Below, one piece after another: positions 39,643-50,314 of a stretch of DNA of 64,000 nucleotides. This DNA is from Yponomeuta sedellus. Its lineage: Eukaryota; Arthropoda; Insecta; Lepidoptera; Yponomeutidae. A program made the position numbers and the translations under genes. Below the pieces are notes generated by a model that was not told the DNA's origin, did no database searches, and saw nothing but the letters and a program-made list of their open reading frames with translations. The number at the start of each line of letters is the position of its first letter. Position 1 is the stretch's first letter. The stretch lies in the NCBI GenBank assembly GCA_934045075.1, contig CAKOGX010000015.1, positions 43,659 to 107,658 on the forward strand, written 5' to 3'.

Positions 39643-40088
39643 AATGCTTTGCGCTCCTTAGGGTGGAGCGCAAACCCGTCAAGACACGCCCGCTCTACGG
39701 CGGACGGATAAGGACGCCCTCACGACTGGTCACCCACCAGCCATGCATCCCATCGCCGGGCGTCTAAGCTTGGGATTGGGGATTTTTATAGAGGTTTTCT
39801 CCTCGCAGCCCGAAGGCCCCCGGTCCCACTCAATGTGAGATTACGGGTTTTGCCGACGGTGGCAGAAGCCTGCCCGGTAGCTACGCAAGCGCAACCACCG
39901 AGCCCGCCGACAGGTGCGGAGCCCAAGTTGGACTCCGCCGGACGTCCAGCAGCAGATTGCCACTGAACGTCCCCCCCGCCTGGTTTTGGTCCGCGCCGGC
40001 CGAAGCCGGTACCCCCCATATCTGGAGGGCGTTCCCCTATCCGCCACCTGGGGACGCGTCCGATGGGAGACCAGAAACTCCACACGGA
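39643..40088 (-). promoter_or_regulatory. 5' UTR / presumed internal promoter of TRAS-like LINE
   Basis: Collinear and nearly identical with 8324-8764. It includes the terminus TCCGTGTGGAGTTTCTGG, the hairpin-rich GGGGACGCGTCC region and the CTATAAAAATCC block (39781-39812 on the - strand). It therefore drives transcription in the opposite chromosomal direction from the same promoter type. Confidence 0.62.
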
Positions 40089-40102
40089 GGTTAGGTTAGG
40101 TT
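40089..40102 (+). repeat. Telomeric (GGTTA)n tract, 14 nt
   Basis: Two units plus GGTT between the 5' end of the TRAS-like LINE and the next short element. Confidence 0.95.
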
Positions 40103-41157
40103 TTTTTTTTTTTTTTTTTTTTTGGTAACGCGGGGGAATGCATTTACGCACTTCACCACTCTGCTGTCAGGGGACAACAGAGCGGCTTCGTGTGGGACTC
40201 CCAGCCCGAGGGCTGGACTACCCACTAAACCCCCGCGGTGATCCTCCTCTCCTCTACCGGGTCGCGGGGTAGGCCAAAGGTTAAGTCACCGCGACCCGGC
40301 AAGAGGTCGCCCCTCCGCGTGAGGGGCTCGACTGGTGGGGGAGCCAAAGTGGCTCCCCAGCGGCGCCCCCTGCCCCATCGCAACGCCTCATACGATGGGG
40401 CAAGGAAACGCCGCGTCTCCTCGGGGGGGCCCTATAGGCCCCCATACGCTCCAACGCGCCGCCCCCCCCCGACCCATTGCCCATACAATAGGACAAGAGG
40501 AGGGCGGCGCATCGCTGCGAGGCCCGTCGCGTCGCTCACCAGCGCTTCTCTGATGAAGCAGAGAAGGTGGAGAGCGAGCGCGCGGGCCCTCTCTGTGCTG
40601 GAAGGCACCCCCGGATCACGCAGGGGCGCCTTCCGGCCCGCCGTGTTAGAGGCTGAGGGTCCCCTGACCCTCCGCCCACGGCACTGGTCCGACTGGTACG
40701 AGGCGCTCGGACGCCCCCCCCAGTCGGACCTCCTCCTCTTGGTCGCTTGGGTCCCACTCCACGGTGTGAAGCAGGGCCCAAGCGACTAAACGGTCGCAGG
40801 GGATAGGGAGAGAGGCGCACCGCAATACCAGCACTCCTCTTCCCCTGCGACCCCACCGCGTCCGCCATCAACCGGTGGCGGCCCCGGTAAGGCCGCGGCA
40901 GGCAGGGAGAGCGGCGCACCGTAATACCGGCACTCCTCTCCCGCCGCGGCCTCCTCCTTACGGCTGCGATGCCGCCCATACGGCATCGCAGCCCGCCTCA
41001 GTGGCGGTGCTGCCCATACAGCACCGCCACCTACTGACCGCTCAACTCGCGAGCGAGGAGCGGTCCCTCCTGGGTTGCTCTTAGTTTCACCGTGGCGGTC
41101 CTGAACCACGGCTACTTAGCCCCCTCGCCACGACAAGGCGGCAACCGTCGAGGGGGA
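40103..41157 (-). mobile_element. Non-autonomous TRAS-orientation element, subfamily 1 (E18)
   Basis: About 1.06 kb with an A-tail of 21. It shares with the copy at 14664 the long-loop hairpin (CAACGCCTCATACGATGGGG) and the GACCCATTGCCCATACAATAGG variant, which define subfamily 1. Its 5' hairpin loop is the short GCGGTCCTGAA type, as in the copy at 50284. Confidence 0.88.
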
Positions 41158-41201
41158 GGTTAGGTTAGGTTAGGTTAGGTTAGGTTAGGTTAGGTTAGGT
41201 T
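41158..41201 (+). repeat. Telomeric (GGTTA)n tract, 44 nt
   Basis: Eight units plus GGTT. Confidence 0.97.
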
Positions 41202-42041
41202 TTTTTTTTTTTTTTTTTTTTTTTTTGGTAACGCGGGGGAATGCATTTACGCACTTCACCACTCTGCTGTCAGGGGACAACAGAGCGGCTTCGTGTGGGA
41301 CTCCCAGCCCGAGGGCTGGACTACCCACTAAACCCCCGCGGTGATCCTCCTCTCCTCTACCGGGTCGCGGGGTAGGCCAAAGGTTAAGTCACCGCGACCC
41401 GGCAAGAGGTCGCCCCTCCACGTGAGGGGCTCGACTAGTGGGGGAGCCAAAGTGGCTCCCCAGCGGCGCCCCCTGCCCCATCGCTACGACGGGGCAAGGA
41501 AACGCCGCGTCTCCTCGGGGGGGCCATAAAGGCCCCCATACGCTCCAATGCGCCGCCCCCCCACATCACATTGCTAAAACAATGGGACTAGAGGGGGCGG
41601 CGCATCGCTGCGAGGCCCGTCGCGTCGCTCACCAGCGCTTCTCTGAGAACAGAGAAGGTGGAGAGCGAGCGCGCGGGCCCTCTCTGTGCCGGAAGGCACC
41701 CCCGGATCACGCAGGGGCGCCCTCCGGCCCGCCGTGTTAGAGGCGGAGAGTCCCCTGACCCCCCGCCCACGGCACTGATCCGACTGGTACGAGGCGCCCG
41801 GAGGCGCCCCCCCCAGCCGGACCTCCTCCTCTTGGTCGCTTGGGTCCCACCCCACGGTGTGAAGCAGGGCCCAAGCGACTAAACGGTCGCGGTGCTGCCC
41901 GTACAGCACCGCCACCTACTGACCGCTCAACTCGCAAGCGAGGAGCGGTCCCTCCGCGGTTGCTCTTTGTTTCACCGTGGTCCCGCAACCACGGCTACTA
42001 AAGCCCCCTCGCCACGACAAGGCGGCAACCGTCGAGGGGGA
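41202..42041 (-). mobile_element. Internally deleted non-autonomous TRAS-orientation element (E19)
   Basis: Only 840 nt including an A-tail of 25. About 190 nt are missing between ACGGTCGC (about 41890) and GGTGCTGCC, compared with its relatives. Both ends are kept, so mobility may be retained. The 5' hairpin has the smallest loop of the set (CCGTGGTCCCGCAACCACGG). Confidence 0.88.
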
Positions 42042-42204
<163 letters not shown>

Positions 42205-42698
42205 CTTCTACCTCCAACATGATCGGAGTCTATTTTAGGCTAGCACATTCATTCCAGTTCAGTCTTTCATGCCTCTCGTACTTTCATTCTTCATACCGGG
42301 TCTTTCTTGCATACTTCGTCATTCAATCTAATGGGTGGGACTCCCATTTTTCTGTCCCTAGTCTATCTATCTATCCACTTTCTCTTTGTCTTCTTTTATG
42401 TTCTTAGGGGGTAACAATACACGGGTTCTTTATTTTATAACTTTCCAACAATAACATTACAAAGGCTAACGGTGTGCAAATATTTACAGGTATACTTATT
42501 CTAAACATTTTTCTACATTTTATCGTTTTACTTCTTATACTAAACTTATCTATTTCTTATGTTATACCTTGTTCGTAAGGTTTACAGCAATTTCTTAATC
42601 TAGTTCTTATCTGCTACTGCGTTTCACATTTGTTTATTACTCTATTACATTATTATGTTAATCCCTAATATATTCACTATATTGTGATAACATAATAT

Positions 42699-45600
42699 TC
42701 AAGTCTTATTTCTTTTTATTACATTGACAGCAATATTTTCGCAATACTTTAAGAACTTATCCAAGCCCTTGCCCCTCATGACTTCATTTAGATTTTCTCG
42801 CGAAATTTGCATATCCAGTGCCTGTTCAATTTCAAATCGCTGTCTGGCGTACTCCGGGCAGTCAAAGAGCAGGTGCGGTACCGTTTCGGCACAATCCGGG
42901 TCACAGATGCACGATGGGTTCTCTTTACACTTGAAGCGATTCAAGTATTCCGAAAACCCACCGTGCCCCGTCATAATTTGCGTTCTGACACCTGTTGCCT
43001 CAAATTTCCTAACTATCCTGTACGCCGCCACCGCGTCCGGGAAGAAGAGCTTCGTTACCGAAGCGGTCTCGCCCAGAGTGTATCTCCGGTTCCATTCGTC
43101 AAGCGTCGCAATACGGATGCTACGCTTGACGAACGAGACCGGACACAGGTCATAATCCGGCCTCCGCTTCGACTTCGTGGCGGCTTCCTTTGCCAGAAAG
43201 TCGGCCCTCTCGTTCCCTGTCAGTCCTGCGTGAGCTTTAATCCAGAACAAAGACACAGCTTTGTTCCGGAGAGATGCAGTTTTTAAATTATCTCGGGCTT
43301 CCACTGCTAGGGGATGGAGACAGCCGTAATTCTGGACGGTTTGGAGAGCCGCCATCGAGTCGCTGCAGATGCCGAATGATGCGGCTTTGTGCTTCAGAAT
43401 TTCTCTGGTAGCCACGCATATTGCCAGAAGCTCGGCCTGGTAGACCGTACAGTAATCTGAAAGAGCAAGCTTGAGGGTCTTCGTCTCGGTCTCACCATTC
43501 CAAAAGGATAGCGCGGCCCCGACGCGACCCCCAATCTTGCTCCCATCTGTAAATATACGAATCTCAGATTCGCTATTAGCATCTAGATGCTCCTGGTCCA
43601 CCAGGCTGATGAGCTCCAGGCTGACATGCTCAGCGGGATGTGGCGCTTCAACTGCTGGAGCCACCCGCTCGACGTCCCCGCCTCCCAGTATTGGCTGGGG
43701 CACCCCCTTCTTGGCCTCATATAATGAGGCCGCCTCTCGGACTCGGAGGTCAAGAGGGAGTATCCCAGCCAAGACTAGTGCTGAGCTCAGTGACACCGTG
43801 CGGTAGGCTCTGCACAGTTTCTGCGCTATTCCGCGCTGGACTGCTCCCAGCTGCTTGATCACTCCCAATTTTGAAGCTGCCGGTGCCCACACGCTGGCAG
43901 CGTACAGGATTATAGGCTCTACGGTTGCCATGTAGATTGTCCTAATGACCTCTGGGTGCAAGCCCCAGCTGGCCCTAGCCACTCTGGACAGCTGCTTATA
44001 TATGTCTATTGCCTTCCTGCAGACATCCGAAACGTGCGAGTTGAACGTTAACTTGTCGTCGATGGTGACACCCAATATCTTGATTTCCTTTGACATGGCA
44101 ATGTCGGTCCCGCCCATGCTCAGGTGCGGGGTGTCGTGCTTCAGCTTTCTGGTTAAGACCATTGCTTTGGTCTTTTGTGGAGCAAAATTTAACTTATTTG
44201 CGACACCCCACACCCGAACGCGTTCGAGAGCGGCATTGGCACATCTCTGGACATCCAAAGCTGCGTCACCATCGAAGACAAGCACCACGTCGTCCGCGAA
44301 TGCCTGACAATAAACTTCATCTTCTTTCATGGTTTTCAGCAGTGGGTCCAGCAAAAGATTCCAGAGGACAGGACCAGCAATGGAGCCCTGCACGCAGCCC
44401 TTCTCTGATACCCTTTCGTGCTCCTCTCCGGAGTATCTGACCCCAACCCTGCGGTTCTGGAGATAGCTGTCCATGACCCTCCTCACGTTGATCGGACATC
44501 CTTCCTCAGCCAGCCGGACTCTTATAGCGGGCCACCAGGCGCTATCAAAGGCCCCCTCTATGTCCAAGGATACTAGTGTAATAATTTTCTTCTGTGCTAG
44601 TTTATTGCGGATGTGTTGCACCAGGACATAGAGGGAATCTTCAGCGCTCCTTTGTGGCATGAATCCGTACTGGCGAGTACTCATCCTCGGGATAAGATGA
44701 AACTTGAGGCGGGCCACCAGCATCTTCTCCAGTATTTTGCCCATTACTGATAGTAGGCCGATTGGCCTGTAAGCTTTGGGGGCGGTGTAGTCCTCCTTCC
44801 CTGCTTTCCTCAGTACTACTACTGTTGCTTCCTTCCAGATCGCAGGGAAATAATGGTAAGCCAAGCATTTGTTGGCTAGGGCCAGGAAAAAGTCTGGGTC
44901 ACCTCCGATGACATGCCGGCAAATGTCGGCTGTTAGACCATCCGCCCCCGGAGCCTTCTTCGGGTTGAAGGATATGCAAGCCCTATCCAGCTCGACCCTC
45001 GTGAAAGGCGGATCGCACGGGTCGCCTTGTTTGCCCTTGTTAACACTTTCTGCTTGGAGTCTGATGCAGCGGTGGTGGTCATTGTCTCCCTCTATGTGGT
45101 CCTTCGGATAGAACGTTTCGGCCAACAGCCTGACCGAGTTTTTTGCATCTAATACTTCCCCGTTCCTTTCCAGCGGCAAGTCCTCCCCCCTGATCGTCGT
45201 TCTCCCAATCACCCTGTAAATCCCTTCCCAGACCCCCTCCCTATCCTGCTTTCCACAGAACTCCTTCCAGCTCTGTACTTGAGCTTTTATTACCTCTGAC
45301 TCATATTCTTCTTTCTGTTTCAGGTACTCTTCGACGACCATCGGCCTGCGGGATGGGCAGGCGCATCTGATTCTTCGCTTCCTGGTGGCAACCATCTTCT
45401 TCGTGGCGGCGAGTTTCTCGGACCACCACGGCAAGGTAAGTTCTTCTTTATTTGTTTTGATTGGCATTGATAGTTTGCATGCATCTTTAATAGCTTTTGT
45501 ATAGTTGTTTACTAAAGTGTCAATTTCATTTTGGGTTGTAATATTTTCTAGTTCTAGTATTGTAATTTTGTTTTCTTGCATGAATAGTCTTAATTTCTCT

Positions 45601-46460
45601 CTAAATTTGACCCAGTCTGCTTTTTTCGTGTTGTAGATCCTAGTGGTTCTACTTATTTTAATACCTTTAGACCTCTGTAGTTGAAGATTAAATACGATGC
45701 CGTTGTGGTCCGAGCTCGTGAGACCCTCATCTACCTGCCAGTGTTCCACGAAGTCAAGGATGTCTGTAGAGCAAGCTGTGATGTCCACATAGCTGCTATA
45801 GCGCTGCCCACCCCTAACAGTATCGAAGGTCGGAATTTCCCCTCTATTCAGTATATTGAGGTTTAGTTCTCCAATTGCCCCGGCCATCTCATCCCCCCTA
45901 TGGTCAATTTTCGGGCTACCCCACCATGAACTTTTCGCGTTTGCGTCGCCTCCAATTAGCCATTTCTGAGAGTTGATTTGTTGGTCAATTCTTTTTATGT
46001 GCTCCAAGTATGGCTCTATGGGCTGGTCTGGCTCAAAGTAGAAGGAGACAAGCGTGATTTCCCAGGCACTGGTTTGGATCCCCACCACAACGATGTTGTT
46101 TGTGGTGAGTTTCGGGTACTGTACGACGTTTAGGTCTTTGTTAAAGACAGCGATTGCCGCCTTTACAGTCCCATCTCCTATATCAGTGCTCTGGAAGATT
46201 CGTACGCCCCTGTGACTCCTCATACTTTTAGCCCCGCCCACGTATGGCTCTTGGAGAAGTGCGACAGCGGCGCCACGTTTTTCCGCCTCGATGAGAATTT
46301 CATATGTCGCCAACTTCTTCCTTTGGAGGTTCGCCTGCATTACCTTATACTGTTTTATTTCGCTCTGGCTGCCCTTAGCAGTATGCAACACTCGTGCGGG
46401 CCAGTTCATCCCACTTCTTGCGTACTGGGCATTCGGCACTAAAGGCATTGTGTTGCACAC
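42699..46460 (-). CDS. ORF2 of family D: endonuclease-RT-RNase H, 1253 aa
   Basis: The endonuclease shows VMQANLQRKKL, LLQEPYVG, GGDANAKSSWWGSP and SSDHNG. The RT shows KKAPGADGLTADIC, YRPIGLLSVMGK, YGFMPQRSAEDSL, SLDIEGAFDSAWW, GCVQGSIAGPVLWN and FADD at residues 721-724. RNase H follows with catalytic-type residues in IFTDGSK (Asp near 972), QAELLAI (Glu), CSDSMAAL (Asp) and KAHAGLTGNERAD (His, Asp). The C-terminal finger region reads CICDPDCAETVPHLLFDC. The ATG lies 86 nt inside the end of ORF1, in a different frame; alternatively ORF2 is reached by a frame change near CTGCTAAGGGC. Confidence 0.92.
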   Translation of the reverse strand: MCNTMPLVPNAQYARSGMNWPARVLHTAKGSQSEIKQYKVMQANLQRKKLATYEILIEAEKRGAAVALLQEPYVGGAKSMRSHRGVRIFQSTDIGDGTVKAAIAVFNKDLNVVQYPKLTTNNIVVVGIQTSAWEITLVSFYFEPDQPIEPYLEHIKRIDQQINSQKWLIGGDANAKSSWWGSPKIDHRGDEMAGAIGELNLNILNRGEIPTFDTVRGGQRYSSYVDITACSTDILDFVEHWQVDEGLTSSDHNGIVFNLQLQRSKGIKISRTTRIYNTKKADWVKFREKLRLFMQENKITILELENITTQNEIDTLVNNYTKAIKDACKLSMPIKTNKEELTLPWWSEKLAATKKMVATRKRRIRCACPSRRPMVVEEYLKQKEEYESEVIKAQVQSWKEFCGKQDREGVWEGIYRVIGRTTIRGEDLPLERNGEVLDAKNSVRLLAETFYPKDHIEGDNDHHRCIRLQAESVNKGKQGDPCDPPFTRVELDRACISFNPKKAPGADGLTADICRHVIGGDPDFFLALANKCLAYHYFPAIWKEATVVVLRKAGKEDYTAPKAYRPIGLLSVMGKILEKMLVARLKFHLIPRMSTRQYGFMPQRSAEDSLYVLVQHIRNKLAQKKIITLVSLDIEGAFDSAWWPAIRVRLAEEGCPINVRRVMDSYLQNRRVGVRYSGEEHERVSEKGCVQGSIAGPVLWNLLLDPLLKTMKEDEVYCQAFADDVVLVFDGDAALDVQRCANAALERVRVWGVANKLNFAPQKTKAMVLTRKLKHDTPHLSMGGTDIAMSKEIKILGVTIDDKLTFNSHVSDVCRKAIDIYKQLSRVARASWGLHPEVIRTIYMATVEPIILYAASVWAPAASKLGVIKQLGAVQRGIAQKLCRAYRTVSLSSALVLAGILPLDLRVREAASLYEAKKGVPQPILGGGDVERVAPAVEAPHPAEHVSLELISLVDQEHLDANSESEIRIFTDGSKIGGRVGAALSFWNGETETKTLKLALSDYCTVYQAELLAICVATREILKHKAASFGICSDSMAALQTVQNYGCLHPLAVEARDNLKTASLRNKAVSLFWIKAHAGLTGNERADFLAKEAATKSKRRPDYDLCPVSFVKRSIRIATLDEWNRRYTLGETASVTKLFFPDAVAAYRIVRKFEATGVRTQIMTGHGGFSEYLNRFKCKENPSCICDPDCAETVPHLLFDCPEYARQRFEIEQALDMQISRENLNEVMRGKGLDKFLKYCENIAVNVIKRNKT

Positions 46461-47802
46461 TGTCTAATTTCGCCTTTGTACAGTTCCGGCAGCTCGGTGT
46501 TGTATCCGCCAACCAGTCAGCGCATTCTGCTCTCAGGTGCGGACCGCCACAATGGCTACACAGGTCCACTGACTCAGTGCAGAAGCGCTTCCCGTGGCCG
46601 AACCCAAGGCAGCGCGTGCACTGAGTCAGCGGAGACTGGTCCTCCACCTTGACGCGCTGGAGGTCGATATGGAGTTTTCCAGCTTCCAGAGCTCTCCTCC
46701 AGATGGTCGGGGAGACGCTGATGACTACGTGGTTCATATGCGGGTTCCTCGTTCTTCGTCTGTACTTTACTTCAACCCGATCTTCCCCATCGTCGAGGCC
46801 GTGGAAGACTCCCTTATTTTGGTTTTTTAAAGCCCTTTTGACATCCTCATCCGTGTTTATCTGGAGGACGTTCCTAAGGATCAGTAAGGGATCCTTGTTG
46901 GCCACTTCCTCGACGGTGAGGTCGACCTCCACGCTTTCAAGCCGGCTTTTCAGTTTATCTCTTTCTTCCTTAGTTTCAAACCCCATAATAACTTTCTTAT
47001 CTTTCGCTTTTCTTACCCTTTCCACCTTAATCCATCCCTCTTTCGCGTCTACCGCCTTCCTGAGTCTGTCCAGGATGACTTCCCCAGACTCCGTCTCATC
47101 TTTTGAGGTGACTACCACTGAGTGCAGGGTATTCCTATTTGGCAAGGGGACGCCATTGTGGGTCCCAGTGGCAGTCACACTCGCGTAGGTTGTGTTCCGT
47201 TCTATGAGCACTTGTTGCTTCGCCATCGACTCTTTTATTTCCGCAAGCAATTTTGTGTTTTCCACAAGCATCTGCGTGTGTTCGCTTAGTCGCGCCATTA
47301 TTGTGGGGTCCGCGTTTGTTTGAGGTGTAGAGTCCGAAGGTATCTCCTGCCCTAGCACCTTTCCTCGTTCTTTATGGACGCTGGCTTCCCTAGTTTTTTC
47401 CCCTCCTTCCGCCTCCTTTACCAGCTGGTACAGACGTTCAATGGCCACCGTGATGCCTGTCTTGAACTCTGTTTTAAGGTTCCTGGAGTTGTTGAGACAT
47501 GTTTTTGCTTTTAAAAGACAGGCTTTTGCCTCCGCTGTCTTGTCTGGAAAGGATTTGGTTGGAGAGCAGGTGTCACCCTGTTTACCACGCGCTTTTAGGC
47601 TACTCTCTTGTGTCAGCGATGGGGACGGTCTCAATTTTGCTTTTGCAGGGCCGGCCTGCGTTGTCAATGATGTCCGCGGGGGAGCGGGTTCCGCACTAGC
47701 GGTCTCCCACTCACCTATGCTACGCCTAACATTTGGAGCAGCGGTGCTCTCCGGCTTCGATGGCGATGTCCTCTTTCCGTCAGGGGTTCTGTACCCGAAC
47801 AT
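46375..47802 (-). CDS. ORF1 (Gag-like) of family D, 475 aa
   Basis: The N-terminus is Ser/Thr/Lys-rich, followed by helical segments (about 90-200) and a central domain with VVVTSKDETESGEVILDRLR and VIMGFETKEERDKL, laid out like an RNA-recognition fold. Then come three zinc knuckles: CTRCLGFGHGKRFC, CSHCGGPHLRAEC, and CRNCTKAKLDSVQHNAFSAEC. It ends SVAYC, as does the related ORF1 at 55751-57277. It is shorter than the TRAS/SART ORF1s and shows no AT-hook-like motif. Presumed RNA chaperone/RNP protein. Confidence 0.9.
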   Translation of the reverse strand: MFGYRTPDGKRTSPSKPESTAAPNVRRSIGEWETASAEPAPPRTSLTTQAGPAKAKLRPSPSLTQESSLKARGKQGDTCSPTKSFPDKTAEAKACLLKAKTCLNNSRNLKTEFKTGITVAIERLYQLVKEAEGGEKTREASVHKERGKVLGQEIPSDSTPQTNADPTIMARLSEHTQMLVENTKLLAEIKESMAKQQVLIERNTTYASVTATGTHNGVPLPNRNTLHSVVVTSKDETESGEVILDRLRKAVDAKEGWIKVERVRKAKDKKVIMGFETKEERDKLKSRLESVEVDLTVEEVANKDPLLILRNVLQINTDEDVKRALKNQNKGVFHGLDDGEDRVEVKYRRRTRNPHMNHVVISVSPTIWRRALEAGKLHIDLQRVKVEDQSPLTQCTRCLGFGHGKRFCTESVDLCSHCGGPHLRAECADWLADTTPSCRNCTKAKLDSVQHNAFSAECPVRKKWDELARTSVAYC

Positions 47803-49999
47803 GTTGGAGTGCGCGTCAATTTATTTAAAAAGTCAAGAGCAAGGGCTTGTATAAGTTTTAAAAACACCCAATGACACGCAATATAATACAATAAAAACAA
47901 TAATTCTCCAAAGGAATTTGAATATATATATAAACAGTACCTAATATCGGCAAACAAGTATTCAAGATTTTCTACTAAGTTTTATAAAAAATATTTAGCT
48001 CTACGTAGAGCCGTTTTCACTCTTGTGATAGAGAGTCCTCCAAGTAGGTCAATTTAATTGTATAATAAACAATTTGTAGTCAGGAGCGAGAAAAATCCAC
48101 CTTTGTTTGGGGGACTCTATGTAGAGCTGTTTTATGGCCACCAACGGATAGCTCTCTCCAAGCCCTTTTCAACAACCCCAAACACGGTGTCGCTATCCCA
48201 ACTGGTTCCAGAGAAATCACCGTGCAAACTTTCTGGTTTAAATCCAAGATGGCCGCCAGAAAATGGTTACACAGCGATATCTCCGCAACCACCGGACCAA
48301 AATGTCCCGTGTTTGGGTTTATCTTGTTGGGCGCGACGAGACCCACCCGATGGTGAAACTTTCAGGCTGAAAAATTTTCGGGTCCTGAAAACGCCTGAAA
48401 ACTGGTGCGTTGGACAGGGCAGGACTAGCCGAGGGCTGTGGAGGAAACCCCAGCGTCCTACGGTGTTCCGTTAGGGAGATACCGGCGTTCAAAGTTTTCC
48501 AAGATGGCCGCCGAACTGTCAAAGTTGAACTTTAACTGGTGATATCTCCCCTTCCAGAAGCCGCAGAACGCCCGGATTTTCACCGTCGTCCCCTACCCCA
48601 GCCAAGGTCACCACTGAAACCACTTTCAGGGCCCTGAAAATCGTCGACTCCAATCCGCCTGAAAAGTGGGGATAGGGTGCGTGGGATGCCCCTGTGCACA
48701 CCGGTGAAAGCGGCGTGTCGCTACGCCTCCCGGTTTAAAAGTTATGGCGGATTGAAGTCGAAGTTTGACAGCTAAGATGGCCGCCGAACTGTCAGATTAC
48801 AATTTGTGGAGCCCGTATCTCCTCAACCCGACGTCCGAAAAAGTCCGGGTTTTCGGTGGGCAGCTCGGCCTGACTTCCCCCGTCTCCTGAAAGTGGTTTC
48901 AGGCCCAAAAATTTTTTGTCCTGCAAATCGCCTGAAAACTGTTTAAAGCGATAGTCTACAATTTCCTACTAGTTGTAGTTCAAACCCCAAGTCTCTGGCG
49001 TAAACAGGTCCGGAGATATTCACCTTCGAAAAAGTTACCCAAAATAAACAAAATGGCGGATTTTGGCCAACTTCCCCAAAAGGGACGATTTAGGGCCCGA
49101 GTTTGGGCTTAGTTTATCTGGAATTGTGTTTCTAAACACAGTCCAAGTGTCAAAATAATTTTATTTCTAATTATTTCGAATTTAAATAGGAAAATGTCTT
49201 AAAATTAAATAACTCCGGAACCCCAAATCCAAAAAATACCAAAAAATACTTAATATATAGCTTAAATTAGGCTTAAAATTATTATTCTAATTTACTTTAA
49301 AAAATAAAAAATTTTACACAAGTTTTACACTGAAAAAAGATTTTTCACTATTTCAATTTTTAATTCAGGAACTATTTAATCTAATTATCTAAAAAGTTCA
49401 ACTTATGATCTTCTTTGAAGCGCGCACAAAATAGCAGTTGAAAATTTCACAAAAGTATATTAGGTCCGAAGTTATTCAACGTTCAATTTTCGAAATTCAA
49501 TGTCTTATATTTTAATAATAATAATAGATAAAATCACGTTACTTGTGGTATCCGTCAGCGTTCCAGTAGAAGATGGCCTCTGCAAATTTTCGTACGCCTA
49601 TCTTCACTCCTTCAGGCTTTTCAGGAACACGTGCTTTTTGTTTTTCTTCAGTAACTCTGAAGCGCGTGGTCTCTGGTTACTTCTGGATGGTCGAGAAGAT
49701 GGGGGCGGTGGATGCCCTCCTGATTCCGGTAACAGACGAAGGGGGTCGTGCAGCGTGAACGTTTGGGAGCGTTTTTTCAGAACATAACCTCAAAAAATTT
49801 CGGTTTTTCAACCTTTTCCGGTTCTTGCGATGTTCTCCGGTTGGAGGCACTCACTCTGGGTTGTAGGCAACACTATTTCACGTACACAGACACCTCACTT
49901 GTACTGATCGGACAACTTTTGACCACTTTTTTGAATTTTTAAGTGCTGAGCGCCACAGAAAAGCACGTGTTTTTACCAGCGTACTGATTGTGACTTGTT
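47803..49999 (-). promoter_or_regulatory. 2.2-kb 5' UTR of family D with tandem monomers
   Basis: No long ORF is credible here. Between about 48000 and 48960 three diverged units of ~255-273 nt can be followed. Each carries (in + strand notation) AAGATGGCCGCC at 48246, 48501 and 48774, a GATATCTCC- or GTATCTCC-like segment, and CCTGAAAA/CGCCTGAAAACTG repeats. CTCTACGTAGAG (47999-48010) and ACTCTATGTAGAG (48114-48126) precede them. The remainder up to 49999 is AT-rich, with another AAAATGGCGGA (about 49051). A promoter built from repeated units is inferred. Confidence 0.6.
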
Positions 50000-50278
50000 G
50001 GTTAGGTTAGGTTAGGTTAGGTTAGGTTAGGTTAGGTTAGGTTAGGTTAGGTTAGGTTAGGTTAGGTTAGGTTAGGTTAGGTTAGGTTAGGTTAGGTTAG
50101 GTTAGGTTAGGTTAGGTTAGGTTAGGTTAGGTTAGGTTAGGTTAGGTTAGGTTAGGTTAGGTTAGGTTAGGTTAGGTTAGGTTAGGTTAGGTTAGGTTAG
50201 GTTAGGTTAGGTTAGGTTAGGTTAGGTTAGGTTAGGTTAGGTTAGGTTAGGTTAGGTTAGGTTAGGTTAGGTTAGGTT

Positions 50279-50283
<5 letters not shown>
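50000..50283 (+). repeat. Telomeric (GGTTA)n tract, 284 nt
   Basis: Fifty-six perfect units plus GGTT, upstream of the 5' end of the family D LINE. Confidence 0.97.

Positions 50284-50314
<31 letters not shown>

Larger units (their letters stand above)
33634..40088 (-). mobile_element. Full-length TRAS-like LINE (E17)
   Basis: About 6.45 kb: A-tail of 31 (33634-33664), 3' UTR (33665-34083), ORF2 and ORF1 intact, 5' UTR 39643-40088 ending in the TCCGTGTGG terminus. The tail abuts CCTAA, the TRAS orientation, and neither ORF2 nor the C-terminus shows RNase H. The 3' UTR is the evident source of the 3' ends, and part of the core, of the eight short - strand elements. The 5' kilobase is shared with the oppositely inserted family B element at 8324. 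Confidence 0.93.

Noticed and set aside
49500..49787. Possible host exon or short protein in the far 5' region of the family D LINE
   Set aside because: No domain and no splice evidence. The region is continuous with the LINE 5' UTR and has a matching length in the related element.
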